Shown piece after piece: positions 25,190 to 34,587 of a DNA stretch of 64,000 nt. A program made the translations under genes and the position numbers. Source of the stretch: Rufibacter psychrotolerans. GTDB lineage: Bacteria > Bacteroidota > Bacteroidia > Cytophagales > Hymenobacteraceae. Below the pieces are notes generated by a model. The model was not told the DNA's origin. It did no database searches and was given only the letters and a program-made list of their open reading frames with translations. Position 1 is the stretch's first letter, and every line of letters begins with the position of its first letter. The DNA lies in the NCBI RefSeq assembly GCF_016924645.1, contig NZ_JAFFJV010000015.1, positions 1 through 64,000 on the forward strand. Reading direction: 5' to 3'.

Positions 25190-25346
25190 ACAAAACCGAA
25201 AACGCGAAACAGCTTCCTTCTCTTTTTCAGGCACTTACCAATAAAAACCTCTTTCTACCAACCAGTAAATCCCTAAAAACCAGTTTTAGGCACAGTGTTT
25301 GCAAAACCACCTATAAACAACAGAACTAACCTAAAAATTCAAGATC

Positions 25347-26012
25347 ATGAAAAAACTTTTCATCCTGGCTTTTGCCGTTATCGCTTCTTTTGCGGCCCAG
25401 GCACAATCTAGTTTCGGGGTAAAAGGTGGCTTAAACTACTCTAACCTTTCTGGCGATTTAAAGGACGAATCACGGTTCAATAACAAAGTGGGCTTTCATG
25501 CCGGAGTTTACTTCAACGCCCCCATTGTAGGAGACTTCTTCTCCATTCAGCCCGAGATCCTGTACTCCAACAAAGGCTTCAAGTATGACGATGTAGAGAG
25601 AACCGGCTTGCTGGGTGTAAAGGAACGGTATGAAGGCACCGCCAACTTCAACTACATTGACGTGCCGGTGCTGGCGCGCGTAAAGGCCGGCAGCCTGTTC
25701 TTTGAGGCCGGGCCCCAGGTGTCTTACCTGCTCAACGTGAATGACAAAACCAAGGTCTTCCAAAGCACCAACGGCTCAGATTTCACCGAGGTAGACCGAA
25801 CCGTTGACCAGAAAAGCAAATCGGGATACTCAGACTTTGAGATAGGCTATGCCGCCGGCTTGGGGTTTGCCACCGCTAACGGCTTCAGCCTGGGCCTGCG
25901 CTACAACGGCGCCTTCACTGACCTGACAGATGACTCGCCCGCCCGCGGCGATTTCAAAGATGCCCGCCACTCCATGTTCCAGCTGTCGGTAGGTTTCCCG
26001 CTGAGCAGATAG
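25347..26012 (+). CDS. Outer-membrane beta-barrel protein, paralogue 3
   Basis: A 221-residue porin-like protein with signal peptide 1-19 (SFAAQA-Q). It is the closest relative of paralogue 2: FGVKGGLNYSNLSGDL, ILYSNKGFKYDD, FNYIDVPVLARVKAGSLFFE and GPQVSYLLN. Loops differ most between residues 85-100 and 140-165. The heptamer array at 26014 begins immediately after the stop codon, and a terminator follows. Confidence 0.87.
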   Translation: MKKLFILAFAVIASFAAQAQSSFGVKGGLNYSNLSGDLKDESRFNNKVGFHAGVYFNAPIVGDFFSIQPEILYSNKGFKYDDVERTGLLGVKERYEGTANFNYIDVPVLARVKAGSLFFEAGPQVSYLLNVNDKTKVFQSTNGSDFTEVDRTVDQKSKSGYSDFEIGYAAGLGFATANGFSLGLRYNGAFTDLTDDSPARGDFKDARHSMFQLSVGFPLSR

Positions 26013-26013
26013 C

Positions 26014-26048
26014 TCTTGTAAGGCACAAGATGTAAGACACAGGACTTC
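26014..26048. repeat. Heptamer array 4 (AGACACA type)
   Basis: Units TCTTGTA, AGGCACA, AGATGTA, AGACACA and GGACTTC, starting one base after the stop of beta-barrel paralogue 3; inverted relative to the array at 26154. Confidence 0.65.
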
Positions 26049-26055
26049 TTGCATA

Positions 26056-26091
26056 AAAAATCCCCGGCCTCCCAAGAAGCCGGGGATTTTT
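26056..26091. terminator. Bidirectional terminator
   Basis: AAAAATCCCCGGC/GCCGGGGATTTTT with a 10-base loop between the convergent genes ending at 26012 and 26183. Confidence 0.88.
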
Positions 26092-26127
26092 ATTTTGGGC
26101 CTGTTTCAGCAAAAACAGGCCCAAAGC
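26092..26127. repeat. 36-bp palindromic repeat, copy 16
   Basis: ATTTTGGGCCTGTTTCA, GC, AAAAACAGGCCCAAAGC. It directly follows the terminator. Confidence 0.85.
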
Positions 26128-26153
26128 AGGCATACATCCTGGCAAGAGAAAAG

Positions 26154-26181
26154 TCTTGCATCTTGTGTCTTATGTCTTGCG
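26154..26181. repeat. Heptamer array 5 (TCTTGTG type x4)
   Basis: Units TCTTGCA, TCTTGTG, TCTTATG and TCTTGCG. It ends 2 bp from the stop codon of the M20 dipeptidase, so arrays 4 and 5 sit at the two gene ends of this convergent gap. Confidence 0.75.
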
Positions 26182-26182
26182 T

Positions 26183-27544
26183 CTATTGATGCAGCCGGGT
26201 GAAATGCTGGTAGAACAGCGGAATAGTTTCAATGCCCTTCATGAAGTTGAACACGCCAAAATGCTCGTTGGGCGAATGGATGGCGTCTGAATCCAGCCCG
26301 AAGCCCATGAGCACCGTGTCAATGCCCAACTCAGACTTGAACATGGCCACAATGGGAATGCTGCCCCCGCTGCGCACCGGCACCGGTTTCTTGCCAAACG
26401 TGTCTTCCATAGCCCGGGCGGCCGCCTGGTAGCCCGCCGAAGTAGTGGGCGTGACCACCGGCTCACCGCCGTGGTGCGGCTTTACCACCACCTTCACGCT
26501 GGGTGGCGCAATAGACTCAAAGTGCTTCTGGAACAACGCACTGATTTCCTCAGAACTTTGGTGCGGCACCAGGCGCATAGAGATCTTGGCGAAGGCTTTG
26601 GAAGGAATCACCGTTTTGGCGCCCTCTCCGGTATAACCGCCCCAAATGCCGTTCACGTCAAGGGTTGGTCTGATGGAGTTGCGCTCCATGGTGCTGTAGC
26701 CGGCCTCGCCGTGCACGTCAGATAAGTCCAGGGCCTGCTTGTAGGCCTCCAGGCTAAACGGGGCGCGGGCCATTTCGGCGCGTTCCTCCTGGCTCAGCTC
26801 CTCTACGTTGTCATAGAACCCGGGAATGGTGATGTGGTTGTTCTCGTCATGCAGAGACGCAATCAACTTGCACAGGATGTTGATGGGGTTGGCCACCGCG
26901 CCGCCGTACAGGCCAGAGTGCAGGTCGCGGTTGGGGCCGGTTACTTCCACCTCGTGGTAGCTGAGGCCGCGCAGGCCGGTGGTCACCGAGGGCACGTCGT
27001 TGGCCAGCATGCCCGTGTCTGAGATCACAATGATGTCGGCTTTGAGGCGCTCTTTGTTGTTCTTCACAAAGGTGGCCAGGTTCACGGAGCCTACTTCCTC
27101 TTCGCCCTCCAGCATGAACTTCACGTTGCAGGGCAGGGCTTGCTGCTGCATCATGATCTCAAACGCCTTCACGTGCATGTAGGTCTGGCCTTTGTCATCG
27201 CAGGCGCCGCGGGCGTAGATTTTTTCGTCTTTGATGACCGGCTCAAACGGCGGCGAGTTCCAGAGTTCGTAGGGGTCGGCGGGCTGCACGTCATAGTGGC
27301 CGTACACCAGCACCGTGGGAAGGGCGGGGTCTATGATTTTCTCGGCGTATACAATGGGGTTCCCGGCTGTTTCAAACAGCTGGGCGCCGTCGGCACCGGC
27401 TTCGGCCAGCTTGTCGCGCAGGTACTCGGCGGCCCGCAGCACATCGTTCTTAAAGGCCGGGTCGGCACTCACTGAGGGGATGCGCAACAACTCCAGCAGC
27501 TCCTGCAGGAACCGCTCTTTATTTTCTTCCAGATAGGCTTTCAT
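26183..27544 (-). CDS. M20 family dipeptidase
   Basis: A 453-residue cytoplasmic metallopeptidase. The two-zinc site of the family is visible: GHYDVQP (His and catalytic Asp), ARGACDDKG (bridging Asp), MLEGEEEVGS (catalytic Glu and ligand), SDTG, and a C-terminal HSPNEH. A dimerisation domain is inserted near 190-350. It cleaves dipeptides or related short peptides; the exact substrate is not readable. The length and order match Bacteroidota proteins annotated as dipeptidases of the CNDP type. Confidence 0.92.
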   Translation of the reverse strand: MKAYLEENKERFLQELLELLRIPSVSADPAFKNDVLRAAEYLRDKLAEAGADGAQLFETAGNPIVYAEKIIDPALPTVLVYGHYDVQPADPYELWNSPPFEPVIKDEKIYARGACDDKGQTYMHVKAFEIMMQQQALPCNVKFMLEGEEEVGSVNLATFVKNNKERLKADIIVISDTGMLANDVPSVTTGLRGLSYHEVEVTGPNRDLHSGLYGGAVANPINILCKLIASLHDENNHITIPGFYDNVEELSQEERAEMARAPFSLEAYKQALDLSDVHGEAGYSTMERNSIRPTLDVNGIWGGYTGEGAKTVIPSKAFAKISMRLVPHQSSEEISALFQKHFESIAPPSVKVVVKPHHGGEPVVTPTTSAGYQAAARAMEDTFGKKPVPVRSGGSIPIVAMFKSELGIDTVLMGFGLDSDAIHSPNEHFGVFNFMKGIETIPLFYQHFTRLHQ

Positions 27545-27678
27545 AGTGGTATTTGGTAACGGGTGAAATTAAAACAAAAAGCGCCATTCTCCTTGAAGAA
27601 CGACGCCCGAAACGTGAATTTGCCGGTAAACCCGCCCCTTGGCAAGAACAACAACGCTTTTCCAGGGACTCAGCACCT

Positions 27679-27714
27679 GTTTTTAACCGCTTTTTGCGAA
27701 AACCGCCCCAAAAC
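27679..27714. repeat. 36-bp palindromic repeat, copy 17
   Basis: GTTTTTAACCGCTTTTT, GC, GAAAACCGCCCCAAAAC, in the gap between plsY and the dipeptidase. Confidence 0.85.
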
Positions 27715-27743
27715 GATTTACCCAAGAAGCACCGCCAGACCGG

Positions 27744-28388
27744 TTATTTCTTCCGGAAGAACCCGATGTTGACTTTGCTTTCTACCCCCTGCAGCAGCCG
27801 CGAGATATTCTTCTTGTGCGTGAGCACCACCATAATGGCGATGAGCACCCCAAACCCCAGCAAGAGCGGATCATCGGTGCGGAAGGTGGGCAGCAGCAGG
27901 AACAGCGGAAACGCAATGGCCGCCAGCATAGAACTCAACGACACGTAACTGGTGAACATGAGCACCGTCAGGAACACGCCCAGGCACAGCAGCGCTACCG
28001 GCAGATGCACCGCCAGCACCATGCCCATAAGGGTAGCCACGCCCTTGCCGCCCTTAAAGCCCACGTACACCGGAAAAATGTGGCCTACCACAGCGACCAC
28101 CCCCAGCAGGAGCTTAAACTGGATCAGCTGGTCTGGTTCAATCACGTTCCAGAGCACCAGCAAGTTGGCCAGCGAGGTGGCGGCCCAGCCTTTCAGGATG
28201 TCCACGGCCATTACAATGGCGCCCGGTTTCTTGCCCAGCACCCTGAACGTGTTGGTGGCCCCGGCGTTGCCGCTGCCATGCTGCCGCACGTCTATGCCGT
28301 AATAGGTTTTACCCACCCAAACCGCCGTAGGGATGGCCCCAATCAAGTACGCCAACAAAATAATTCCGCCAATAATGACTACCTCCAT
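27744..28388 (-). CDS. plsY: Glycerol-3-phosphate acyltransferase PlsY
   Basis: A 214-residue inner-membrane enzyme that uses acyl-phosphate to make lysophosphatidic acid, the first step of phospholipid synthesis with PlsX. The loop motifs GSGNAGATNTFRVLGKKPG (about 38-56) and GFKGGKGVAT (about 108-117) are intact. At least five hydrophobic segments are seen, and a short basic C-terminus (GFFRKK). The start MEVVIIGGIILLAYLIG places the first membrane helix at residue 3, as usual. Confidence 0.95.
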   Translation of the reverse strand: MEVVIIGGIILLAYLIGAIPTAVWVGKTYYGIDVRQHGSGNAGATNTFRVLGKKPGAIVMAVDILKGWAATSLANLLVLWNVIEPDQLIQFKLLLGVVAVVGHIFPVYVGFKGGKGVATLMGMVLAVHLPVALLCLGVFLTVLMFTSYVSLSSMLAAIAFPLFLLLPTFRTDDPLLLGFGVLIAIMVVLTHKKNISRLLQGVESKVNIGFFRKK

Positions 28389-28492
28389 GCGCTTGCCTTA
28401 TAGCCTGGCCCTGCCAGATTTTCTGTAAATATATTTCTTCAAATATAGGAAAAACCCCTCACCTAAGCCCCTCCCCACTGCCTCATACGCAA

Positions 28493-28540
28493 CATCCCGT
28501 TTTCGGGCTACTTCTGAGAAATAAGCCTGAAAACGGGATG
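28493..28540. repeat. 36-bp palindromic repeat, copy 18, with extended stem
   Basis: The core GTTTTCGGGCTACTTCT/GAGAAATAAGCCTGAAAAC (28499-28534) is flanked by CATCCC and GGGATG, which extend the pairing by six bases on each side. It may serve as terminator for the large gene ending at 28570. Confidence 0.85.
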
Positions 28541-28569
28541 CTGTTCTACTTGCCCAGAGAAAGCCGGGC

Positions 28570-31500
28570 TTAGTTGCCCACCGGATCAATGTCTGGTGGT
28601 GCTTCCTCTCCTTTCTTTTTCTTCTCTTTTTTCTTCTTGCCGGCGGGCTCCTCTTCCTGGGTTACCGGAGTCTCAAACCCAGACGGTACGGCGTCATCGG
28701 CGGCTTCGGCTTTCTTTTTCTTCTCCTTCTTGGCTTTGCCGGCCGGGGCTTCCTCGGTGGCTACCGGCACGTCAAACCCGGGCGGCACGGCATCGGCCAC
28801 TACTTCGGCTTTCTTTTTCTTCTTACTCTTCTTGTCGGTTTCTTCCTCGGCGGGGGCGGTGTCAAAGGTGTTGTACGCCGGCTGCGGCGCTGCCTTCAGC
28901 GGCTCTTTGCCCAGGTACGTCTTCCGGAAGTAGTTCACGAACTCCATCTTGTCAATGTCCTCAATGGGGTAGAACGTGTACGGTCCACCGGCAATGCCGC
29001 GCCCCTTCGACTTGGAGGCCACCGCCCCGTTGAAGGCCGGGTCTGAGGAGGTCATGCCCAGGCTGCCTTCATAGAAGTTGAAGTAGTACCACACGTACGG
29101 GTTGGCCTCCAGATACATAGACACCACGTCATCGCCGGCGGCGCCCCGCTTGATCTCAATGTGCCCGTTGATCTTGGCGTTCACGTCGGTTTTGCCAATG
29201 CCCGCAATGCTGATGGGTCCCACGCTGTACCAGGCGTTCTGCTTAGGCGACCACTTGAACTGCACCTGGTTCAACACCAGCGTATGGATGAGCTTGGGCG
29301 AAACCTTGGAGAAAGGCACGTAGCCTTTGGCGGTGAGGGCGGTAAAATCTGCCACGCCTTTGTCACCAATGAACGCGGCCAGCTGGTACGGCAAGGTGGG
29401 GCTGCTCAGGTTCACGCCCTCGGGCAGGCCAGCCACTTCTTTGGACACCCTCTGCCCCATGCTCTCAATGGCTTTTTCGGGGGCCTCAAAGTCAAAGGCC
29501 AGGAAGGTATCCAGCTCATACAGGCTGCTGTCGGTGCGGCCGGTGCCGGTGCCCACCGCCTGCAGCTGGAACTCCTTGAGCGACTTGATCAGGTTGAAGC
29601 GACCCTCATAGGTAGCCTGCTTGGTGGCGTCATTGTACTGCAGCACGTTGCCGGTGTACGAGTTGCCGTAGGCGCGCTCCTCGCTGCCCAACTTGTACTG
29701 CCCAGACTCTTTGTTGAACGACAGCAGGCCTTCGGCCTCAAACACGTCCAGGTCATCGTCGTACTGCTTTCTGGACACAAACGTGTTGTAGATCTTGCCC
29801 GTGGTGGCGTTGATGTGGATACCCGTTTTCAGGGGCGTGCCGTCGGCCAGGGTAGGTTTGTTGATCTCCAGCCTTACGTCCTCAGGGTTGAGGCCACTCT
29901 TCTTGAAAGGGAACCATTCGGCGCTTTCGCCCCCCCCAAAGAGCATCTTGGCGTGCCCGTCAAAGTCAAACGTCTTTTTGTTGGAGGCAATGGCCACGTC
30001 GCCGTAGTAGCGCACATTAGGAATAATGAACAAGGTGTCTTTCTCCTGCACCGCTCCCTTGGCTAGGAAGAAGGCCGGGGCGGCGTTCTCGTCTTTCTTG
30101 CCTTCTGGGCGCTGCCACTCAAACTTGTCAAACTTGATCTTGTAGGCATCACCGCTGGAGTTGGTGAAGTTGTACAGCGCGTTGCCCGTAATGCCAAACC
30201 GGCTGTCAATGTGGATTTCGCCCCTGGACATCTGGTGGAATTTCTGCACCGAGTCCATGGCCAGGGCTGCCCCCTGGAAGGTTCTGAGCTCGGCCCCCTT
30301 CAGGAGTTCCACGCGGTTGCTGTCTGGCACAATGTAGCTGTCGCCAACAGGGATGTACGGCACCCCGGAGGCCACCAAGGTATAGTTGCCGAAGTCATAG
30401 ACCGCGCCCTTGGCTTTAAAGCTCAGCGAATCATCACCCGATTTCAGGGAGTAGAAGTAGGCCTCGTCGCCGTTGGTATTGCTGAGGGTGAGTTTCTTGG
30501 TCTTGAAATCCCATCGGCCGCTGCTCAGGGATGACTTGTACTGGGCAAACGGGAAAATGGTGTTGGCGCTGCCTTTCTGCTCCGCGCTGTACTTGGCGTA
30601 CCCTTCATCCATGTAGAAATCCAGCGAGATGTCGGTGGTGGTGAGGGCCGGGATCTTCCGGTCAGAGGAGGCTACCTCCATGGAGGCATTGGTGCCGTGG
30701 ATGAGGCCTTTCTTGAACACAAAAGCCGGCGACTTAAGGGCTACCTCCGCGTTTTCGGCCACCCCGCTCCCGAAGAGCGAAGACGGCGTAAAGCCCAGCA
30801 TGCCTTTGTAGGTCATGCGGTCATTGAACAGGCTCATCAGCTCGCGGCTCACGGTGTGGATCTGCAGGGTGTCTTTGTACGGGTACCAGTTCATCTTGAA
30901 CTTCTTGAACGATCCGCTGGGGTAAGACCCCTGGGCCACGCTGCCTTCCATGAAGCTCCCTTTCACCCCTACGTCGGTAATGGCGGAGTCCAGGAAGAAC
31001 ACAAAGCCCGGCGAGTACATGCTGGCGGTCTGGTAGCTGAGTGTGCCCTTGCCCCGCAGTCCCTTAGTGTCCATGGTGAGCGTGTCAGAGAACTTGCCCT
31101 TGCCGCCGTACAGCGCAAAACCGCCCTTGGGCACCGGATACTCAAAGCCCAGCGCCCCGTCTGGCTGAATGGCCAGTTTGGTCTCAAACGGCGGGAAAAT
31201 GCCCCCGGAATTGAACGTACCCTTAAACCCGATCACGTTGCCCTTGGAGCTGGCCAGGCTGTCTATTTTAAAGGGCGGAATGAAGAAATACACGCTGGTG
31301 TCATACACGCCACCCAGGATCTCAGGCTTGTTGAAGTACACCGTGGCCCCGGACACCGCGTCTAGCGAAGGGTAGCCCGGGTATTTCTTGCGGCCCGACT
31401 TGTTGTCTGGACGATTGAGGTACAGCTTGGCTTTTCCCTGGCCGCCGCGGTTTACCAGCGTAAAGGGAGTGTCCTTTTCTTTGCCGTCTTTGCCCTTGGT

Positions 31501-33672
31501 CTTGGTGGTTAAGGTGGTAGAGTCAATTTTGGCCAGATCTATGAAAAAGCCATCATAATCAAACAAAAACTCCTGACCCTTGAACGTGAAGTTGGAGGAC
31601 TTCACCCGACCGTTGAACAAGATGTTGCGGTTCTTCTTGATGCGCACGATCTGGCTGTCTGGCTCCGCAATCACCGCTGAGTCCAGGTGAAAGGCAAACT
31701 TCTCCACTCCCCGCAGGATCAGGTCACCGGAGGCAAGGTCCAGGGTGGCGTTGCGCCCGGCCGGCGACAGGGCGTTGAGGTGAATGTTGTCGTAGTCCCG
31801 GCGGTTACGGGAGGCCTCGGCGTAGTGGTAGGCTTTCTCGCGCAGGCGTATGTGCCCGGTTTTGGGGTCATAATCCAGGAAATTGCTCTGGGCCAGCGTG
31901 GTGAGCGCGTTGTGCAGCACCTCTTTCTTGATCTTGGTGTCCTCCACCATCTCGGTCAGGTAGAACGTCTGCGACCCTCTTTTAAGCCCGTACCCCACGG
32001 TGGTGTACAGCGGGTGGAAGTTAGAGATGGTCTTGATCTGCTGGAACCGGCCCAGCGTGAAGTACTCTTTGGAGTTTACCTGCACCGGCACCTGGTTTTT
32101 GGCCGTTAGAATGGCAAAGTCAATGGTGGGGTTCTTCAGGTCCCACACGGCCATGTCGGTGGTGAGTTCTACCTGGTTGTAGGAATGGTAGTAGGGCGTC
32201 TGGCTGTAGAGCCCTTCGGGCTTGATGAGCACCAGCCGCTTCAGCTCTTTGTTGTACTTGAACTTCACCCCCGGGTGCGTCACCGAGTCCTGCCCCTGGA
32301 AAATGGCGATTCCGGCCTCCGGCGAGGTGATCAGGCTGTCATTGATGGTGTAGTTGCGCGAGAAGGCCCTGAACTTGCGCTCGCCGTTGTCTGAGACCCA
32401 GATGGTGGAGGGGCTGCCGTCCAGGGCGGCGCTCATCAACGTGTTGCCCGCCAGCGAAAGCCCGCCCAGGTACTGGATGTCTGCCCCAAAGCGTTTGATC
32501 TTGGCGTTGTTGGTGTGGGAGATGAACTTAGGGTACCCGTTGTCCCCGTTGGGCTTGGGCTTGGTGAGCTTGTACTCCAGGTTACCCCTGATGCTGTTCT
32601 CCAGCACCGCCGGATAAGTGAGCGTCACGTCTTCTACCCTGAAAGCCGGTTTGGCCACCTCAAAGGCCAGGGTTTTGAACTCGGCGGTGGCGTCGCTGCC
32701 CAGCTGGTTCCACACCAGTTTGCCGCCTTTGCCGGCGTACTGTCCGTTAGCCAGGGACACCGCTCCGGAGGTCTCCTTGATGGTCACAGAATCATACGCC
32801 GAGGCAAAAAGCAGGTCGGTTTTCTCCAGCACTACCACCGGCCCGGCCAATACGGGCAAGGGGGCGGCAAAATAGTCTGGTTCTGCCGGGGCCACCGGCT
32901 CTTCCTTCACCGGCGCGGCAGTCTCTTTCTTGGGGGCAGCGGTGGATTTCTTGCTGCCCGCCTTAGCGGTCTTGGCGGTTTTAGAAGTTGATTTGGTTAC
33001 CTTCTTGGGCGTCTCCCAGGCAGCCCACGGGTCTTCCTCTTCTTTTTTAGGAGCAGGGGCTGCTTTTTTTGGGGCGGCGGGGGTAGTCTTGGCTTTTGCC
33101 GCCGCAGGAGCCGCCGTGGCTTTGGGTTCTTCAGATCCCCAGCCGGCATCTGCGGCCGGTTCTGGCGTGCCCTCGCGGTACTCAAACGTAAACACCCCGC
33201 CTACGGCCTGCAACCGGTTGGTGGGACCTTTGTACAGGGCCCGGCTGGCCAGGAACTGCTGGGTGTTGAGCAAGAACCGCTCGTACACTTTTACCTCTTG
33301 TTTCTGCAGCGTTTGCTCTATCACCTGCAGGAGCTGGTCCAGGTTGGCACCGGTGTACTGGTGCGCGTTCACGCTGGTGCCCACCACCCCGAAGAAGCTC
33401 TCAAAATGCGGCCGCGACTTCAGCTTTTTCTTCAGCATTTGCTGCGCCAGGTCCATGACCTTGGTTTGCTGCTTTGCGCTGAGCCTGCCGCTGTTCCAGG
33501 CCGCCTCCAGGCCCGAGGCCACCTGCACGGCCGCCTCGTTCTTGGTGCCGGCCAGCAGCGCGCGCGCGTCTACCAGAAACTGCTGCGGGTCATTGGCCGA
33601 GAGCTTGTAGCTTTGCGCGTACCCCGCCACCCCGGTGAGCAGAAAAATGAGGAAGAGATAGAAGTGCTTCAT
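28570..33672 (-). CDS. Giant exported protein of unknown function with Lys-rich C-terminal repeats
   Basis: A 1700-residue protein. Signal peptide at about 1-18 (MKHFYLFLIFLLTGVAGYAQ), so periplasmic or outer-membrane associated. Residues about 190-290 are a low-complexity Ala/Lys/Pro/Thr linker (KKVTKSTSKTAKTAKAGSKK). The long middle, about 300-1590, is beta-rich and reads like repeated stretches describing strands with no motif I know. The C-terminus has two and a half units of about 33 residues built as PPGFDVPVATEEAPAGK plus a run of lysines. I chose the ATG at 33672 because it starts the signal peptide; the frame upstream overlaps prmA's end. It follows prmA by 25 bp, so the two may share a transcript. 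Large secreted proteins of this kind occur in related genomes, with no known role. Confidence 0.8.
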   Translation of the reverse strand: MKHFYLFLIFLLTGVAGYAQSYKLSANDPQQFLVDARALLAGTKNEAAVQVASGLEAAWNSGRLSAKQQTKVMDLAQQMLKKKLKSRPHFESFFGVVGTSVNAHQYTGANLDQLLQVIEQTLQKQEVKVYERFLLNTQQFLASRALYKGPTNRLQAVGGVFTFEYREGTPEPAADAGWGSEEPKATAAPAAAKAKTTPAAPKKAAPAPKKEEEDPWAAWETPKKVTKSTSKTAKTAKAGSKKSTAAPKKETAAPVKEEPVAPAEPDYFAAPLPVLAGPVVVLEKTDLLFASAYDSVTIKETSGAVSLANGQYAGKGGKLVWNQLGSDATAEFKTLAFEVAKPAFRVEDVTLTYPAVLENSIRGNLEYKLTKPKPNGDNGYPKFISHTNNAKIKRFGADIQYLGGLSLAGNTLMSAALDGSPSTIWVSDNGERKFRAFSRNYTINDSLITSPEAGIAIFQGQDSVTHPGVKFKYNKELKRLVLIKPEGLYSQTPYYHSYNQVELTTDMAVWDLKNPTIDFAILTAKNQVPVQVNSKEYFTLGRFQQIKTISNFHPLYTTVGYGLKRGSQTFYLTEMVEDTKIKKEVLHNALTTLAQSNFLDYDPKTGHIRLREKAYHYAEASRNRRDYDNIHLNALSPAGRNATLDLASGDLILRGVEKFAFHLDSAVIAEPDSQIVRIKKNRNILFNGRVKSSNFTFKGQEFLFDYDGFFIDLAKIDSTTLTTKTKGKDGKEKDTPFTLVNRGGQGKAKLYLNRPDNKSGRKKYPGYPSLDAVSGATVYFNKPEILGGVYDTSVYFFIPPFKIDSLASSKGNVIGFKGTFNSGGIFPPFETKLAIQPDGALGFEYPVPKGGFALYGGKGKFSDTLTMDTKGLRGKGTLSYQTASMYSPGFVFFLDSAITDVGVKGSFMEGSVAQGSYPSGSFKKFKMNWYPYKDTLQIHTVSRELMSLFNDRMTYKGMLGFTPSSLFGSGVAENAEVALKSPAFVFKKGLIHGTNASMEVASSDRKIPALTTTDISLDFYMDEGYAKYSAEQKGSANTIFPFAQYKSSLSSGRWDFKTKKLTLSNTNGDEAYFYSLKSGDDSLSFKAKGAVYDFGNYTLVASGVPYIPVGDSYIVPDSNRVELLKGAELRTFQGAALAMDSVQKFHQMSRGEIHIDSRFGITGNALYNFTNSSGDAYKIKFDKFEWQRPEGKKDENAAPAFFLAKGAVQEKDTLFIIPNVRYYGDVAIASNKKTFDFDGHAKMLFGGGESAEWFPFKKSGLNPEDVRLEINKPTLADGTPLKTGIHINATTGKIYNTFVSRKQYDDDLDVFEAEGLLSFNKESGQYKLGSEERAYGNSYTGNVLQYNDATKQATYEGRFNLIKSLKEFQLQAVGTGTGRTDSSLYELDTFLAFDFEAPEKAIESMGQRVSKEVAGLPEGVNLSSPTLPYQLAAFIGDKGVADFTALTAKGYVPFSKVSPKLIHTLVLNQVQFKWSPKQNAWYSVGPISIAGIGKTDVNAKINGHIEIKRGAAGDDVVSMYLEANPYVWYYFNFYEGSLGMTSSDPAFNGAVASKSKGRGIAGGPYTFYPIEDIDKMEFVNYFRKTYLGKEPLKAAPQPAYNTFDTAPAEEETDKKSKKKKKAEVVADAVPPGFDVPVATEEAPAGKAKKEKKKKAEAADDAVPSGFETPVTQEEEPAGKKKKEKKKKGEEAPPDIDPVGN

Positions 33673-33697
33673 AAAAAGAAGGTAAACTCTGAGATTT

Positions 33698-34531
33698 TTA
33701 AGCGTTTTTCCGGAAGATGGCCGAAACCCAGTTGTTCTTGCTTCTGGAGGATTCAAACGTGAGGCCCAACTCCTGCGCGCGCTCCTGCAGAACGGGAAGG
33801 TCCTCCGTGTAGAATCCGCTGAGCACCAGAGGTCCGCCCGGCTGCAGCAACTGCTCGTACACCGGCATGTCTTCCAGCAACACGTTTCGGTTGATGTTTG
33901 CCAGAATCAGGTCAAAAGGAGCTTCGCCGGCCAGCACGCTGGCATCGCCCAGGCGCACCTCCAGCGTTTGGCAGTGGTTGCGCTCGGCGTTCTCGCGGGC
34001 GTTTTCTACGGTCCAGTCTTCAATGTCCACGGCCAGCACCTGGGTAGCGCCCAGCTGCTCGGCCATGATGGCCAGGATGCCGGTGCCGCAGCCCATGTCC
34101 AGAACGCGCTTACCAACGTGATCCAGCCCCAATTGGTTTTCAATCATGAGGGTGGTGGTCTCATGGTGCCCCGTGCCGAACGACATTTTAGGCGTAATCA
34201 CAATGTCATAGGCAATGCCCTCGGGCTTGGAATGGAAATCGGCGCGCACGGATACTTTCCCGGCGATCAGCAGCGGCTCAAAGTTCTTCTCCCACTCCTC
34301 GTTCCAGTTCTGCTTGGCGATGCTCTGCACGTAGTAAGGAAACTCCCCGGCAAAGCGGTAGCGCTCCAGCACTTCCTGCAGGTCTTCTTCAGAAAACCGC
34401 TCTTCTTCAATGTACGCCTGAAAACCCTCGTCGGTGTCCTGGAACGTGTCAAAGCCCAGTTCGCCCAGTTCGGCGATCAGGATTTCTGAATACTCAGTAG
34501 AGGCGGTAACGGTTACTTCAATAAAACTCAT
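33698..34531 (-). CDS. prmA: Ribosomal protein L11 methyltransferase
   Basis: A 277-residue SAM-dependent enzyme that trimethylates L11. An N-terminal substrate-recognition domain (about 1-100) precedes the Rossmann methyltransferase with motif I VLDMGCGTGILAIMAEQLG, motif II DIEDWTVENA and LANINRNVLLEDM. The length is slightly below the E. coli protein, as usual in Bacteroidota. A TACTTTCG box lies about 56 bp upstream. The last codons (33692-33727 region) loosely match the 36-bp repeat, but PrmA naturally ends in similar residues. Confidence 0.94.
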   Translation of the reverse strand: MSFIEVTVTASTEYSEILIAELGELGFDTFQDTDEGFQAYIEEERFSEEDLQEVLERYRFAGEFPYYVQSIAKQNWNEEWEKNFEPLLIAGKVSVRADFHSKPEGIAYDIVITPKMSFGTGHHETTTLMIENQLGLDHVGKRVLDMGCGTGILAIMAEQLGATQVLAVDIEDWTVENARENAERNHCQTLEVRLGDASVLAGEAPFDLILANINRNVLLEDMPVYEQLLQPGGPLVLSGFYTEDLPVLQERAQELGLTFESSRSKNNWVSAIFRKNA

Positions 34532-34587
34532 AAAAACATTCTTATAAATTTTCTACCAATAAGTAGAAGGTGCGCTAAATATTGAAA

